Assembly (NCBI GenBank): GCA_002496395.1
Contig: DAJQ01000042.1
Span: 1-55,398 of the forward strand
DNA length: 55,398 nt
Origin: Methanocorpusculaceae archaeon UBA456
GTDB lineage: Archaea > Halobacteriota > Methanomicrobia > Methanomicrobiales > Methanocorpusculaceae
Direction of reading: 5' to 3'
Under the pieces are notes generated by a model. The model worked only from the letters and a program-made list of their open reading frames with translations, had not been told where the DNA came from and did no database searches. Position 1 is the stretch's first letter; every line of letters starts with the position of its first letter. The position numbers and the translations under genes are program-made. This document shows positions 26,161 through 35,077 of this stretch, in pieces.

Positions 26161-28542
26161 TCAGACGTGGTACTGTTCGGTGATCTTCTTCAGACGGATG
26201 CCAAGCTCATGCAGATCTTCTGCGGTCTTCTCTGCTTTCTGGGTATTTTCAAGATTCTTCCTGGCAGCTTCCTGGATCTTCTCCATTGCATGGGCAATCC
26301 GATCCATCCCGGTTGCCTGTTCAGAGATCGAATCGGCAATTTCATATGCCTCTTTCGATGAATCGGCAACAGCTGATGCAAGCACTTCAATTGCCTCCCG
26401 TGCCTGTGCGGTCAGCCTGACGGTATCCTCAACTGATGCCGATCCCCGATCCACCGAAACGACGGTTCCGGATACCCCACGCTGGATATCGGTCAGGATT
26501 GTCCTGATATGCGATGTCGCCTGTTTGGATTGTTCGGCAAGGTTATGAATCTCATCAGCAACAACGGCAAATCCCTTCCCGAATTCGCCTGCTTTTGCCG
26601 CCTCAATTGAGGCATTGACGGCAAGAAGGTTCGATTGCTCGGAGATATCCGTGACTGTGGCGATAATCTCACCGACTGCATTGCTCTGTTCAGAGAGCTT
26701 GACGACATTTGTCCCGATGACATCCATCTGGCGCCGGATCTGGTTCATACCGTCAAGGATCTCCTGGATTGATCGCTGCCCGTCTTTACTGACGAAGCTG
26801 GTCTTCATCGCTTTCTCAGTAACCTCGCGTGTCTTCAGATTTGCGCGGTCGGTCTGTATCCTGACGCTTTCGACTGCATCTGTTGTTTCATCAACGATCC
26901 TGACTGTCTGCGAACTCTCCGAGGATAGATGAGAGGTAACCGCGATGATCTCGCTTGATGCTGAAGAGATGACCGAGATTCCTTCATACAGCTCTTCGGT
27001 GATCAGTTTCATCAGCCGTGATAACTCTATACCAATCGTGTTGAGCGCATCGCGGTATGCGATGAACTCGCCTGCAACCGGAATGTCGGGGTCAAACCGT
27101 GCAGTGAAATCTCCGGCAGCATAGTATCCGGCAAGCCTCATCGCCTCGTTCACCGGCTCGGTGATCCTCTCAAGCGTCTTGTTGAAACCGGCGATGATCC
27201 TCCGGTAACTGCCATGGAATGCCTTTTCATCACCTCGGATCTTCAGATCCCCGGCCCATGCGGCATCTGTCATCTTGAGAGTCTCTTTATGGAGGTGGTC
27301 AAGCGACTCCATCATCATCCGGATCGCAGGCCGTATCTCATCACGTTCATCCTGAATCTCGATCTCCTCGACATACTCTCCGTTTGCGAGACGCTTGATA
27401 TTTCCGACGATATTTGTCTGGAGGTTTTCTGCAAACTCGTCCATCGTCTCTGCCATGATTCCGATCTCATCTTTTCTTTTAATGTTCAGTCTGGCAGAGA
27501 GATGGCCGCTTCTGAGTTCCTTGATCATCAGTACGACCTGCTGGAGCGGTTCTGAGATGGATCTGCCGAAGAGAATGGCGACAACAGCTCCGACAATGAT
27601 TGAAGAAAGAATAACGATGACAAGGGTATCCCTGATTGTATTGATCGGCCCTGTGAAATCAGAGAGGTCTGCCCTCGAGACGATATACCAATCGAGAGGT
27701 TCAAAGTAGGTATAGACGTCAACATAATCCATGCTGTCTGCCTGGTGGTACAGCACCCCTTCACCTTCTGTGATTATTGTGCTGAAGAACTCCTGATCTG
27801 CCCAGTTCTCACCCTCCTGTGTCGGGTGGACGACGACGTTGCCATTTCCGTCGATGACGTACATATACCCGTTCTTGCCGATGACAGTCTGACGGATACT
27901 GTTCTTGACGACATCGAGTGTCTGCTTCTCTTCGGTTCCGACAAAGAGGATTCCGATAACGTTCCCATATCTGTCTTTGATCGGCTCATATGCGGTGACG
28001 TACTGTATCCCGAACAGGTCGCGTGATCCATAGAATGTCCTGCCGCCGACAACCGAGTAGTCAAAGACATCCTGGGTGAGCCATGTCCCTACAGCCCGAC
28101 CTCCCTCTTCATTTTTCACATTGGTGGCTATCCTGACGGCATGGTCGTCATAGACCTGGAAGACCGTTGCCGCTCCGCCGACGAGCGCCTGTACCCGGTC
28201 GACGATCTCGAAGTTGTCATTGACCACATATTTACTGCCGTCCTGAGCGACAAGTGTCATTTTGCCATCAATTATTTCGGGTGTTCCTTTCTCATAGAAC
28301 CGCTGCCGCAGGACGTTTAAATCACTATCGACCTTATTCATTGTCAGGGTATAGACATCATTGGTCCATCCTTTCATGTCTGTGCTCTGTGTCTGGAGGA
28401 GCATCTCGATCTGCTGGTTGATGACACTTGTCGAACTTGTATATGAAATCACACCAACGAGCGATGTCGGGATGATCGCAAGAAGAAGGCAGATCACCAG
28501 GATCTTTGTTCCAACTTTCATGTCTGCAAATAGTCTGTCCAT
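26161..28542 (-). CDS. Methyl-accepting chemoreceptor with Cache sensor
   Basis: A 793-residue transmembrane receptor. Helix one (about 14-34) and helix two (about 305-327) bracket an extracellular Cache-type region with PIKDRYGNVIGILFVGTE and NGYMYVIDGNGNVVVHP. A HAMP domain (about 330-385) and a second HAMP-like segment follow. The cytoplasmic signalling hairpin spans about 510-790, with the tip SNLLAVNASIEAAKAGEFGKGFA and VVADEIHNLAEQS. Such receptors control CheA through CheW. It is the only receptor in the cluster. Neither CheR nor CheB is nearby, so adaptation by methylation, if any, must come from elsewhere. Confidence 0.93.
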   Translation of the reverse strand: MDRLFADMKVGTKILVICLLLAIIPTSLVGVISYTSSTSVINQQIEMLLQTQSTDMKGWTNDVYTLTMNKVDSDLNVLRQRFYEKGTPEIIDGKMTLVAQDGSKYVVNDNFEIVDRVQALVGGAATVFQVYDDHAVRIATNVKNEEGGRAVGTWLTQDVFDYSVVGGRTFYGSRDLFGIQYVTAYEPIKDRYGNVIGILFVGTEEKQTLDVVKNSIRQTVIGKNGYMYVIDGNGNVVVHPTQEGENWADQEFFSTIITEGEGVLYHQADSMDYVDVYTYFEPLDWYIVSRADLSDFTGPINTIRDTLVIVILSSIIVGAVVAILFGRSISEPLQQVVLMIKELRSGHLSARLNIKRKDEIGIMAETMDEFAENLQTNIVGNIKRLANGEYVEEIEIQDERDEIRPAIRMMMESLDHLHKETLKMTDAAWAGDLKIRGDEKAFHGSYRRIIAGFNKTLERITEPVNEAMRLAGYYAAGDFTARFDPDIPVAGEFIAYRDALNTIGIELSRLMKLITEELYEGISVISSASSEIIAVTSHLSSESSQTVRIVDETTDAVESVRIQTDRANLKTREVTEKAMKTSFVSKDGQRSIQEILDGMNQIRRQMDVIGTNVVKLSEQSNAVGEIIATVTDISEQSNLLAVNASIEAAKAGEFGKGFAVVADEIHNLAEQSKQATSHIRTILTDIQRGVSGTVVSVDRGSASVEDTVRLTAQAREAIEVLASAVADSSKEAYEIADSISEQATGMDRIAHAMEKIQEAARKNLENTQKAEKTAEDLHELGIRLKKITEQYHV

Positions 28543-28560
28543 TGCATACCTCCCGGATCA

Positions 28561-29478
28561 CTATTCCGGGTTCATTTTCATCTGAATCGTTGCTGTGTTA
28601 TCCTGTTCATTGACCACCATCGATTCGTCATTCAGGAGGGTTTTTCCATCAATGACGATGAGATCTCCGACAATGCCGATGAGGTGGCTTTGTGGTATCT
28701 GTGTCTCGACTCGTGCCGGTGGAAATGGTTTCCTGAGATGTGATGTGCCTCTGATCCGATCGACGAGAAGGCCAAAGGTCATCCTGCTATCCGAGAGGAT
28801 GATCACGCGGTTGAAGTCAGTCAGGCCCATCTCGGGAATCCCGAAGAACTTCCTGAGATCAACGAGAGAAATGATTCTGCCCCTGACAACTGATATTCCG
28901 GTGATGAAGGAGGGGATGCCGGGAACCGGGGTGATCTCTCCGGTAAGGATCACCTCCCGTACATACTGCATCTCAACGGCATACTCCACATAGCCGAGGG
29001 AGAACCTGAGGATCTCGGGATAGGTAATCTTCTCATCGGAATCATCCGGCAGTGCAATCAACCGTGCGCGGCGTTCAAGTATCGCCTTGGTCTCCCTGTC
29101 TGAGGGAAGTTCGATGCCACTTGAGAGGGGCATGACAGAGAGATCAGAGATAACGATCGTCTCATCATCTGCGATCTGGGTGCCGGTTATCTCGCCTTGC
29201 CTGGTACCTTTTACTGCCGTTATTCCCTCAATTGCATCTGCACAGAGTGCGATCTCATTCTCTCCGACACGTGTAATGATCAGGCAGTCGGTTCCCCTGA
29301 TCTGCCGTCTCTCTTCTGCATCGGGATTGAGTGCGAGGATGGGAATCTGCTTTCCATGAAAAAGAATCGATGCTCCCGACTCTCCATCGATTGTGACCAT
29401 CTTGATGGTGGATCGAATACTGCTGAGGGGGAGGGCATACTTTTTTCCGTGTTCACAGAATCGGAGGTGTTCTGTCAT
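28561..29478 (-). CDS. Double CheW-domain coupling protein
   Basis: A 305-residue protein made of two CheW-like halves. The first (about 1-120: FCEHGKKYALPLSSIRSTIKM, ILFHGKQIPILALNP) is divergent. The second (about 155-290: FSLGYVEYAVEMQYVREVIL, PVPGIPSFITGISVVRGRIISLVDLRKFF) is canonical. It should couple the receptor to CheA; two domains in one chain could bridge neighbouring array units. It is the first gene of the minus-strand run and precedes the receptor by 18 bases. The first 20 codons lie opposite a spurious plus-strand frame. Confidence 0.87.
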   Translation of the reverse strand: MTEHLRFCEHGKKYALPLSSIRSTIKMVTIDGESGASILFHGKQIPILALNPDAEERRQIRGTDCLIITRVGENEIALCADAIEGITAVKGTRQGEITGTQIADDETIVISDLSVMPLSSGIELPSDRETKAILERRARLIALPDDSDEKITYPEILRFSLGYVEYAVEMQYVREVILTGEITPVPGIPSFITGISVVRGRIISLVDLRKFFGIPEMGLTDFNRVIILSDSRMTFGLLVDRIRGTSHLRKPFPPARVETQIPQSHLIGIVGDLIVIDGKTLLNDESMVVNEQDNTATIQMKMNPE

Positions 29479-29678
29479 GGCAGATAATGAGGTATCGTGC
29501 TCAGGACGAGATAATTGTTGTGAAATGTATGGGGATGAGTCGGTCTTTGGGTACTGGTATCGGGGTACCTGGCTTTCTGGAAGATGGGTTTATAGAGGGG
29601 AACGACCCCGGCCCGACTTCGTGAAATGTCGAACCTTTCTTCGTTAGATATATCTGGTACGAAGCCATAGCAATACAG

Positions 29679-30389
29679 GTGAAATCCGGACATCACCAGC
29701 AGCTGGCAGAAAAGATTGCGGGGGAGATTACGCTCTCTGATATGCCCGGGAAAGCGCTCAAAAAATGGCGGACGAGTTTCAAAATTTCACCGGGCGTCCT
29801 TGCAGAGCACCTCGGCTTCTCCCCGTCGGTGATCAGCGACTATGAGAGCGGGAGACGGAAGAGTCCTGGTACCGCTGTTGTCGGGAAGATCGTCGACAGC
29901 CTCTTTGCAATTGATGAGGCAAATGGTGGATCGTATCTGGAGAAGTACTCAAAGATGCTCTTCTCAAATCTTGATGAGGATGTCATCTATGATCTCCATG
30001 ATTTCTCTGATGCCGTTCCGATGGTCGAGCTTGCCGATCTCATCAACTGCCATATTATCTGCGGCAATGCAGATCACAGTGTGGTCGGCTATACCGTGGT
30101 CAACAGTGTCAATGCAATCCTGACACTCTCCCCAAATGAGTTTAACCGGATCTATGGGTGGAGTACGGAACGGGCACTGATCTTCACGGATGTTTCAAGC
30201 GGCAAATCACCGATGGTTGCAATCCGCGTCACCCCGTTCAAGCCTCCCTGTGTTATTCTCCAGGGAATCGATCATGAATTGGTACATCCCCTGGTGAAAA
30301 AGCTGGCTGAACGTGACCGGATTAGCGTCTTCTCAACAGAAGATTCAGTGAAACAAATTATTACAAAACTGAGGAAACAGAAATGGTAG
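29679..30389 (+). CDS. Archaeal HTH transcriptional regulator upstream of HMG-CoA synthase
   Basis: A 236-residue protein. Residues about 25-75 hold an XRE-type helix-turn-helix (GVLAEHLGFSPSVISDYESGRRKSPG). The C-terminal domain (about 110-230) resembles the COG1709 family of archaeal regulators and may bind a ligand. The start is a GTG at 29679; an AT-rich TATA-like stretch (TAGATATATC, about 29644-29654) sits about 25-35 bases upstream, so the mRNA may be leaderless. It overlaps the HMG-CoA synthase start by seven bases. This placement suggests control of isoprenoid lipid synthesis (inference). Confidence 0.82.
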   Translation: MKSGHHQQLAEKIAGEITLSDMPGKALKKWRTSFKISPGVLAEHLGFSPSVISDYESGRRKSPGTAVVGKIVDSLFAIDEANGGSYLEKYSKMLFSNLDEDVIYDLHDFSDAVPMVELADLINCHIICGNADHSVVGYTVVNSVNAILTLSPNEFNRIYGWSTERALIFTDVSSGKSPMVAIRVTPFKPPCVILQGIDHELVHPLVKKLAERDRISVFSTEDSVKQIITKLRKQKW

Positions 30390-31432
30390 GCATAATCACC
30401 TATGGGGCATATATCCCCCGCTTTCGGGTAAAGGTCGAGGAGATCGCCCGTGTATGGGGTGCAAACCCATCCGAGATCTCAGGGGGCCTTGGGGTCTATG
30501 AGAAGTCGGTTCCGGATCTTGACGAGAATACTGCTACAATTTCAGTTGAGGCGGCACGATTTGCACTCGCACGCAGGATGATCAACCCTGATGATATCGG
30601 CGCAGTCTATGTCGGGTCCGAGTCGCATCCCTATGCGGTGAAGCCAACAGCGGTCACCGTCGGGGAGGCGATTGGAGCAACACCTGTTATGACAGCGGCA
30701 GATTATGAATTCGCCTGCAAAGCGGGAACTGCGGCAATACAGACCTGCATGGGACTTGTCGGATCCGGGATGATCCGCTATGGTCTTGCAATCGGGGCTG
30801 ATATCGCACAGGGCGCACCCGGCGATGCACTGGAGTATACCGCAGCTGCCGGTGGCGCTGCGTTTCTGATCGGAAACGACGATCCGATTGCAGAGATCAA
30901 TGCCACCCATTCGTATACAAGTGATACCCCTGATTTCTGGCGGAGGGAAGGGCAGGCATATCCAAGACACGGGGGCCGTTTCTCAGGCGATCCCGGGTAC
31001 TTCAAGCATGTCCTTGGTGCAAGCCGTCTCCTCTTTGAGAGGGAGGGAACAGCTCCTTCGGATTATGATTATGCCGTCTTCCACCAGCCGAATGCGAAGT
31101 TCCCAACCCGTGCGGCACAGGTGCTCGGGTTTACAAAGGAACAGTACCTGCCAGGGCTCGTTGTTCCGACTGTTGGTAATACGTACTCGGGTGCATCTCC
31201 GGTTGGCCTGGCGGCAACACTGGATATTGCAGAGCCGGGGAACCGGATCTTTGTCTGTAGCTACGGCTCGGGCTCGGGATCAGATGCCTTTGACATCACA
31301 GTGACAGATGCGATCGATTCGGCAATCGATCGTTCAAAAGCCCCCACAGTTGCGGAGCTTCAGAAGAATCTCAGATATCTCGATTATGCACTGTATGCCA
31401 GACACAAAGGGAAGATAGTGATGCAAGAATGA
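30383..31432 (+). CDS. hmgS: Hydroxymethylglutaryl-CoA synthase
   Basis: This enzyme condenses acetoacetyl-CoA with acetyl-CoA to HMG-CoA, the committed step toward mevalonate and archaeal ether lipids. The 349-residue sequence shows the catalytic Cys in YEFACKAGTAAIQ (about residue 112), a conserved His in FHQPNAKFPTRAA (about 234) and SYGSGSGSDAF (about 292). It overlaps the regulator upstream by seven bases and the thiolase downstream by four. In archaea these two enzymes and the DUF35 protein form a complex that passes acetoacetyl-CoA directly. Confidence 0.95.
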   Translation: MVGIITYGAYIPRFRVKVEEIARVWGANPSEISGGLGVYEKSVPDLDENTATISVEAARFALARRMINPDDIGAVYVGSESHPYAVKPTAVTVGEAIGATPVMTAADYEFACKAGTAAIQTCMGLVGSGMIRYGLAIGADIAQGAPGDALEYTAAAGGAAFLIGNDDPIAEINATHSYTSDTPDFWRREGQAYPRHGGRFSGDPGYFKHVLGASRLLFEREGTAPSDYDYAVFHQPNAKFPTRAAQVLGFTKEQYLPGLVVPTVGNTYSGASPVGLAATLDIAEPGNRIFVCSYGSGSGSDAFDITVTDAIDSAIDRSKAPTVAELQKNLRYLDYALYARHKGKIVMQE

Positions 31433-32592
31433 GAGATGTGGCAGTAATTGGAATTGGCTGCACGCAGTTTGGCGAGCGGTGGGAGACCTCGTTCCGCGAG
31501 CTCTTTGTCGAGGCAGGAACCCTCGCAATTGAGGATGCCGGAATCGATGGTGAATCCATAGATGCACTCTATGTCGGTAACATGAGTGCCGGAAGGTTCG
31601 TTGAACAGGAGCATATCGGGGCATTAATCGCAGATTATGCCGGGCTTACCCGTGCGGGTCACACCCCGGCGACACGGGTTGAGGCTGCATGTGCATCAGG
31701 TGGCCTCGCCTTCCGTCAGGCGGTGCTTGCGGTTGCCTCAGGGATGGAGGATATCGTTGTTGCAGCGGGTGTCGAAAAGATGACCGATGCCGGGGACTCA
31801 ACTGATGTCCTTGCGGCAGCCGCAGACCGTGAATGGGAAGGGTTTGCCGGCGCGACCTTCCCCGGTCTGTATGCGATGATTGCAACCGATTATATGCACC
31901 GCTACTCGCTTACCCGTGAGCAGCTTGCAATGGTTGCCGTAAAAAACCATTACCATGGATCGATGAACCCGATAGCACAGTTCCAGAATGAGATCACCAT
32001 CGATACCGTCCTGAGATCGACTCTTGTTGCCGATCCTCTCCGGCTCTTCGACTGCTCCCCGGTCTCTGACGGGAGTGCGGCGGTTGTTGTTGCCCCACTT
32101 GAAATGGCACGCGAATTTACCGATGCTCCGGTTACCGTGATCGGCACTGCACAGGCAAGCGATACGATAGCACTCCATGACAGGCGGGATATCTCAACCC
32201 TTGATGCATCGATTGCTGCCGGGAACCGGGTCTTTGAACGGGCACGGGTTGACCGGAAGGATATCGATCTCGTTGAGGTGCATGACTGTTTCACAATTGC
32301 AGAGATCTGTGCGATTGAAGATCTTGGCTTTGTGAAGAAAGGTGAGGCAGGGATGCTCTATGAGGAGGGGCAGACCTATATCGGCGGTGAACTACCGGTG
32401 AATACCTCGGGTGGTCTGAAAGCCTGTGGTCATCCGGTCGGTGCGACCGGCCTGAAACAGGTCTGGGAAGTTGTCACCCAGCTCCGTGGCGAGGCAGGGA
32501 AGCGGCAGGTTGACGGAGCAGAAATAGGTATGACCCAGAATGTCGGCGGATCAGGTGCAACTGTTGTCTGCCATCTCTTCAGGAGGGTATAA
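31429..32592 (+). CDS. Acetyl-CoA C-acetyltransferase (thiolase)
   Basis: This enzyme joins two acetyl-CoA units to acetoacetyl-CoA for the mevalonate pathway. The 387-residue protein has the nucleophilic Cys in VEAACASGGLAFRQ (about residue 86), the HDCF motif (about 285) and the C-terminal GGLKACGHPVGATGL (about 330) with its His. It is the archaeal SCP2-like thiolase type. It overlaps HMG-CoA synthase by four bases and is followed within four bases by the DUF35 gene, so the three are one transcription and assembly unit. Confidence 0.94.
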   Translation: MRDVAVIGIGCTQFGERWETSFRELFVEAGTLAIEDAGIDGESIDALYVGNMSAGRFVEQEHIGALIADYAGLTRAGHTPATRVEAACASGGLAFRQAVLAVASGMEDIVVAAGVEKMTDAGDSTDVLAAAADREWEGFAGATFPGLYAMIATDYMHRYSLTREQLAMVAVKNHYHGSMNPIAQFQNEITIDTVLRSTLVADPLRLFDCSPVSDGSAAVVVAPLEMAREFTDAPVTVIGTAQASDTIALHDRRDISTLDASIAAGNRVFERARVDRKDIDLVEVHDCFTIAEICAIEDLGFVKKGEAGMLYEEGQTYIGGELPVNTSGGLKACGHPVGATGLKQVWEVVTQLRGEAGKRQVDGAEIGMTQNVGGSGATVVCHLFRRV

Positions 32593-32595
32593 CCA

Positions 32596-32985
32596 ATGAC
32601 GGTAGCGCGATTCTGGAGAAAGATTCCTCAGCGGTATAACCTGATCGGAACGAAATGCGAAAACTGTAATACAGTCTTCTTCCCACCACGTTCTCTCTGC
32701 CCGGACTGTCGGAGGGATGGAAAGATCGTTGGTCACCACTGTTCCGGCCGGGGGACGGTTATTACCTATACAGTGATCAGAACAGCAAGCGATCAGTTCT
32801 CAAACCTGACGCCGTATGTCCTTGCAATCATCGAGCTGGAAGATGGCTGCCGTCTTACCTCGCAGGTGATCTGTGATCCCTCAGAGATCACCTTCGGGAT
32901 GCCGGTAAAATCGGTCTTCAGGGTGATTGCGGAAGACGGGCCTTCCGGTATAATCCATTACGGGACGAAATTCGTCCCGGCCTGA
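32596..32985 (+). CDS. DUF35 zinc-ribbon/OB-fold protein of the thiolase-HMGCS complex
   Basis: A 129-residue protein. It starts with a helix (VARFWRKIPQRYNLIG), then a zinc ribbon (CENCNTVFFPPRSLCPDC, about residues 18-35), then an OB-fold (GRGTVITYTVI, about 50-120). In methanogen complexes this protein bridges thiolase and HMG-CoA synthase and shapes the shared CoA tunnel. Its last 28 bases overlap the convergent Trm5-like gene. Confidence 0.93.
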   Translation: MTVARFWRKIPQRYNLIGTKCENCNTVFFPPRSLCPDCRRDGKIVGHHCSGRGTVITYTVIRTASDQFSNLTPYVLAIIELEDGCRLTSQVICDPSEITFGMPVKSVFRVIAEDGPSGIIHYGTKFVPA

Positions 32986-33893
32986 CCTTTTTTAATGTCA
33001 TAGACCGCGTGCCATCTCCCGGCCGAGTAGGATCGCAGGAACCGCTCGGTGATGGTACTGTCTGAGATGACCGAGCGGATCGTCTCTCTGTATGTTCCCT
33101 CTTCTTTCTGGAGTGCATAGAGGTGGATGGTGCCGCCAGGTTTTGTTATCTGATCCGCAATCGGGAGAAAATCTATTGCGATCATGGGAAGGTTCATCAG
33201 CACGCGATCGAATGTGGATGGGAAGAGTTCTCCAAGATGGCGTGCGTCTCCGAGCATCGGGAGGACACATTCAGTATGGTTTGTCCGAAGGTTCTCTCTC
33301 AGAAGATGGATAGCAGCAGGATTCTTATCACAGGCGAGGATCCAGGATGCCCGATCTGAAAGGACGATTGGAAACGGCCCCACACCGCAGAACATGTCGC
33401 AGATCACTTCGCCTTCCTGTACAGTTGATCGGATCCTCTGGCGTTCTGTTGCAAGCCGGGATGAGAAGTAGGCTTGAGAGAGATCGATTGTGAGCCGGTG
33501 GCCATACTCTGAGATGGTCGTCCTGGTGGTGGGAATACCTGCCAGGGTTGTGAATGACTTTGTCCGGAACTCTCCCTCGACAGCACCATCTGAATAAAGT
33601 ACGGTATGGGTGGAAGGGCGTGCTTTCAGAAGCTCTTCTGCTCCGGAAACGTCATTCTCCTGCATGATCATAATGCCGCCGACCTGATCATGCCGGGGCA
33701 GCGGTGGCGGTACCTGTAACTCCTCAAAGAGGGCGCGCTCAGTACCGGGTGGTGAGCCGGTAACCGGGATGAGGAGATCTGATCCATCTGCCCGTGGACG
33801 GAGGGTGCGATCCAGTGTATCGCCTGCGATCAGCTCCTGCCGTCTTGTCTCCCCGTCTCTTTTTCCTACCCTGACGGCCCATCCCTCTTTCAT
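32958..33893 (-). CDS. Trm5-type tRNA (guanine-N1) methyltransferase
   Basis: A 311-residue class I SAM methyltransferase. An N-terminal region (about 1-110) is followed by FRTKSFTTLAGIPTTRTTISEYG and SQAYFSSRLATERQRI (about 110-150), then the SAM-binding VICDMFCGVGPFPI (about 162) and the catalytic-type motif NLPMIAID (about 225). This matches archaeal Trm5/Tyw2-like enzymes that modify G37 of tRNA; the NLP motif favours Trm5 m1G37 activity, but Tyw2-like aminocarboxypropyl transfer cannot be excluded. Its 3' end overlaps the DUF35 gene by 28 bases, and it is divergent from cofH. Confidence 0.87.
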   Translation of the reverse strand: MKEGWAVRVGKRDGETRRQELIAGDTLDRTLRPRADGSDLLIPVTGSPPGTERALFEELQVPPPLPRHDQVGGIMIMQENDVSGAEELLKARPSTHTVLYSDGAVEGEFRTKSFTTLAGIPTTRTTISEYGHRLTIDLSQAYFSSRLATERQRIRSTVQEGEVICDMFCGVGPFPIVLSDRASWILACDKNPAAIHLLRENLRTNHTECVLPMLGDARHLGELFPSTFDRVLMNLPMIAIDFLPIADQITKPGGTIHLYALQKEEGTYRETIRSVISDSTITERFLRSYSAGRWHAVYDIKKGQAGTNFVP

Positions 33894-33945
33894 CAGTACA
33901 GGATGGTGCGGATACTTCTTATTGGTGTTTGGTTAATCACTCTGT

Positions 33946-35037
33946 ATGGGAAAGGGTGTGCCGGAGATCCTCCGGAATGTATCTTCGGGTGTGCGGATGA
34001 CGGAGCAGGATGCGAACGTCCTCCTCTCTGCAACCGGCAGGGACGTGCTGAGGATCGTAGAAGCCGCTGATGAGGCACGGGAGATTGCTGTTGGAGATAC
34101 GGTGACGTTTGTCAGGAACCAGAATATCAATGTGACAAATGTCTGTATAAATTCCTGTGGTTTTTGTGGGTTTTCGAGGAAACCCGGTGATCCTGATGCC
34201 TATGAGCACACGCTTGATATGGTTTGTAGAAAGGCACGGGAGGCACTTGACCAGCATCAGATCACCGAAATATGCTCGGTCTCCGGTCTCCACCCAGATT
34301 ATGATGCCGATCAGTATGCCGGGATCATCGCGGCAATCCGGGCAGGTGCACCGGACGTCCATATCCATGCAGGAAACCCGATGGAGGTAGCGTATGCGGC
34401 ACGCCAGAGTGGGATTTCGACTGAAGCTGTCCTGAAAATGCTGAAGGAGGCGGGCCTTGCTTCCCTCTGCGGAACCGCCGCTGAGATCCTGGTTGATTCT
34501 GTCCGTGATCAGATCTGCCCCGGCAAGATCCAGACTGCCGAATGGGTGCGGATCATCACCGAAGCCCACAACATGGGTGTCCCGACGACAGCGACCATTA
34601 TGTATGGCCATATCGAATCAGATGCTGATCGCGCCCGCCACCTTGCCGTTATCAGGGATATCCAGGATGAGACGGCTGGGTTCACAGAGTTTGTACCATT
34701 GTCATTCATCCACCAGCAGACGCCGATCTACCGGAAAGGGCTGGCACGGGCGGGTGCCACCGGCAGGGAGGATATCCTGATGCATGCGGTATCCCGGTTA
34801 TTCCTTGATAATATCAGAAATATCCAGGTTTCCTGGGTGAAGCTCGGGCAGAAGATGGCGCAGCTTCTGCTGCTTGCCGGTGCAAACGATCTCGGTGGGA
34901 CGGTGTATGAGGAGTCGATCTCAAAGAGTGCCGGTGCTGTTCAGACGGATTTCCTCGATCCGCTCGTAATGCAGCGTATGGCAGAGGATCTCGGACGACC
35001 TCTCCGTGAGCGGACGACACTGTATCAGATTATCTGA
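33946..35037 (+). CDS. cofH: FO synthase subunit 2, CofH
   Basis: CofH is a radical SAM enzyme that joins tyrosine-derived 4-hydroxybenzyl to 5-amino-6-ribitylaminouracil on the way to FO, the chromophore of coenzyme F420. The cluster motif is CINSCGFCGF (about residues 67-76, C-x3-C-x2-C). Also visible are ICSVSGLHPDYD (about 107), GLASLCGTAAEIL (about 170) and FVPLSFIHQQTPIY (about 250). At 363 residues the length is typical. The riboflavin genes in this window supply a related precursor pathway. CofG is not in the window. Confidence 0.92.
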   Translation: MGKGVPEILRNVSSGVRMTEQDANVLLSATGRDVLRIVEAADEAREIAVGDTVTFVRNQNINVTNVCINSCGFCGFSRKPGDPDAYEHTLDMVCRKAREALDQHQITEICSVSGLHPDYDADQYAGIIAAIRAGAPDVHIHAGNPMEVAYAARQSGISTEAVLKMLKEAGLASLCGTAAEILVDSVRDQICPGKIQTAEWVRIITEAHNMGVPTTATIMYGHIESDADRARHLAVIRDIQDETAGFTEFVPLSFIHQQTPIYRKGLARAGATGREDILMHAVSRLFLDNIRNIQVSWVKLGQKMAQLLLLAGANDLGGTVYEESISKSAGAVQTDFLDPLVMQRMAEDLGRPLRERTTLYQII

Positions 35038-35077
35038 GACTGTACCTATAAATAATCTGGAGATCTCAATTCTTCAA

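Noticed and set aside
29477..29647. Plus-strand frame of 56 codons starting opposite the CheW start
   Set aside because: It lies over the divergent promoter region, has no ribosome site, and its composition is not convincing.
32958..32985. 28-base overlap of the convergent DUF35 and Trm5-like genes as a sign of misannotation
   Set aside because: Both C-termini fit their families reasonably, and short convergent overlaps are common in compact genomes.
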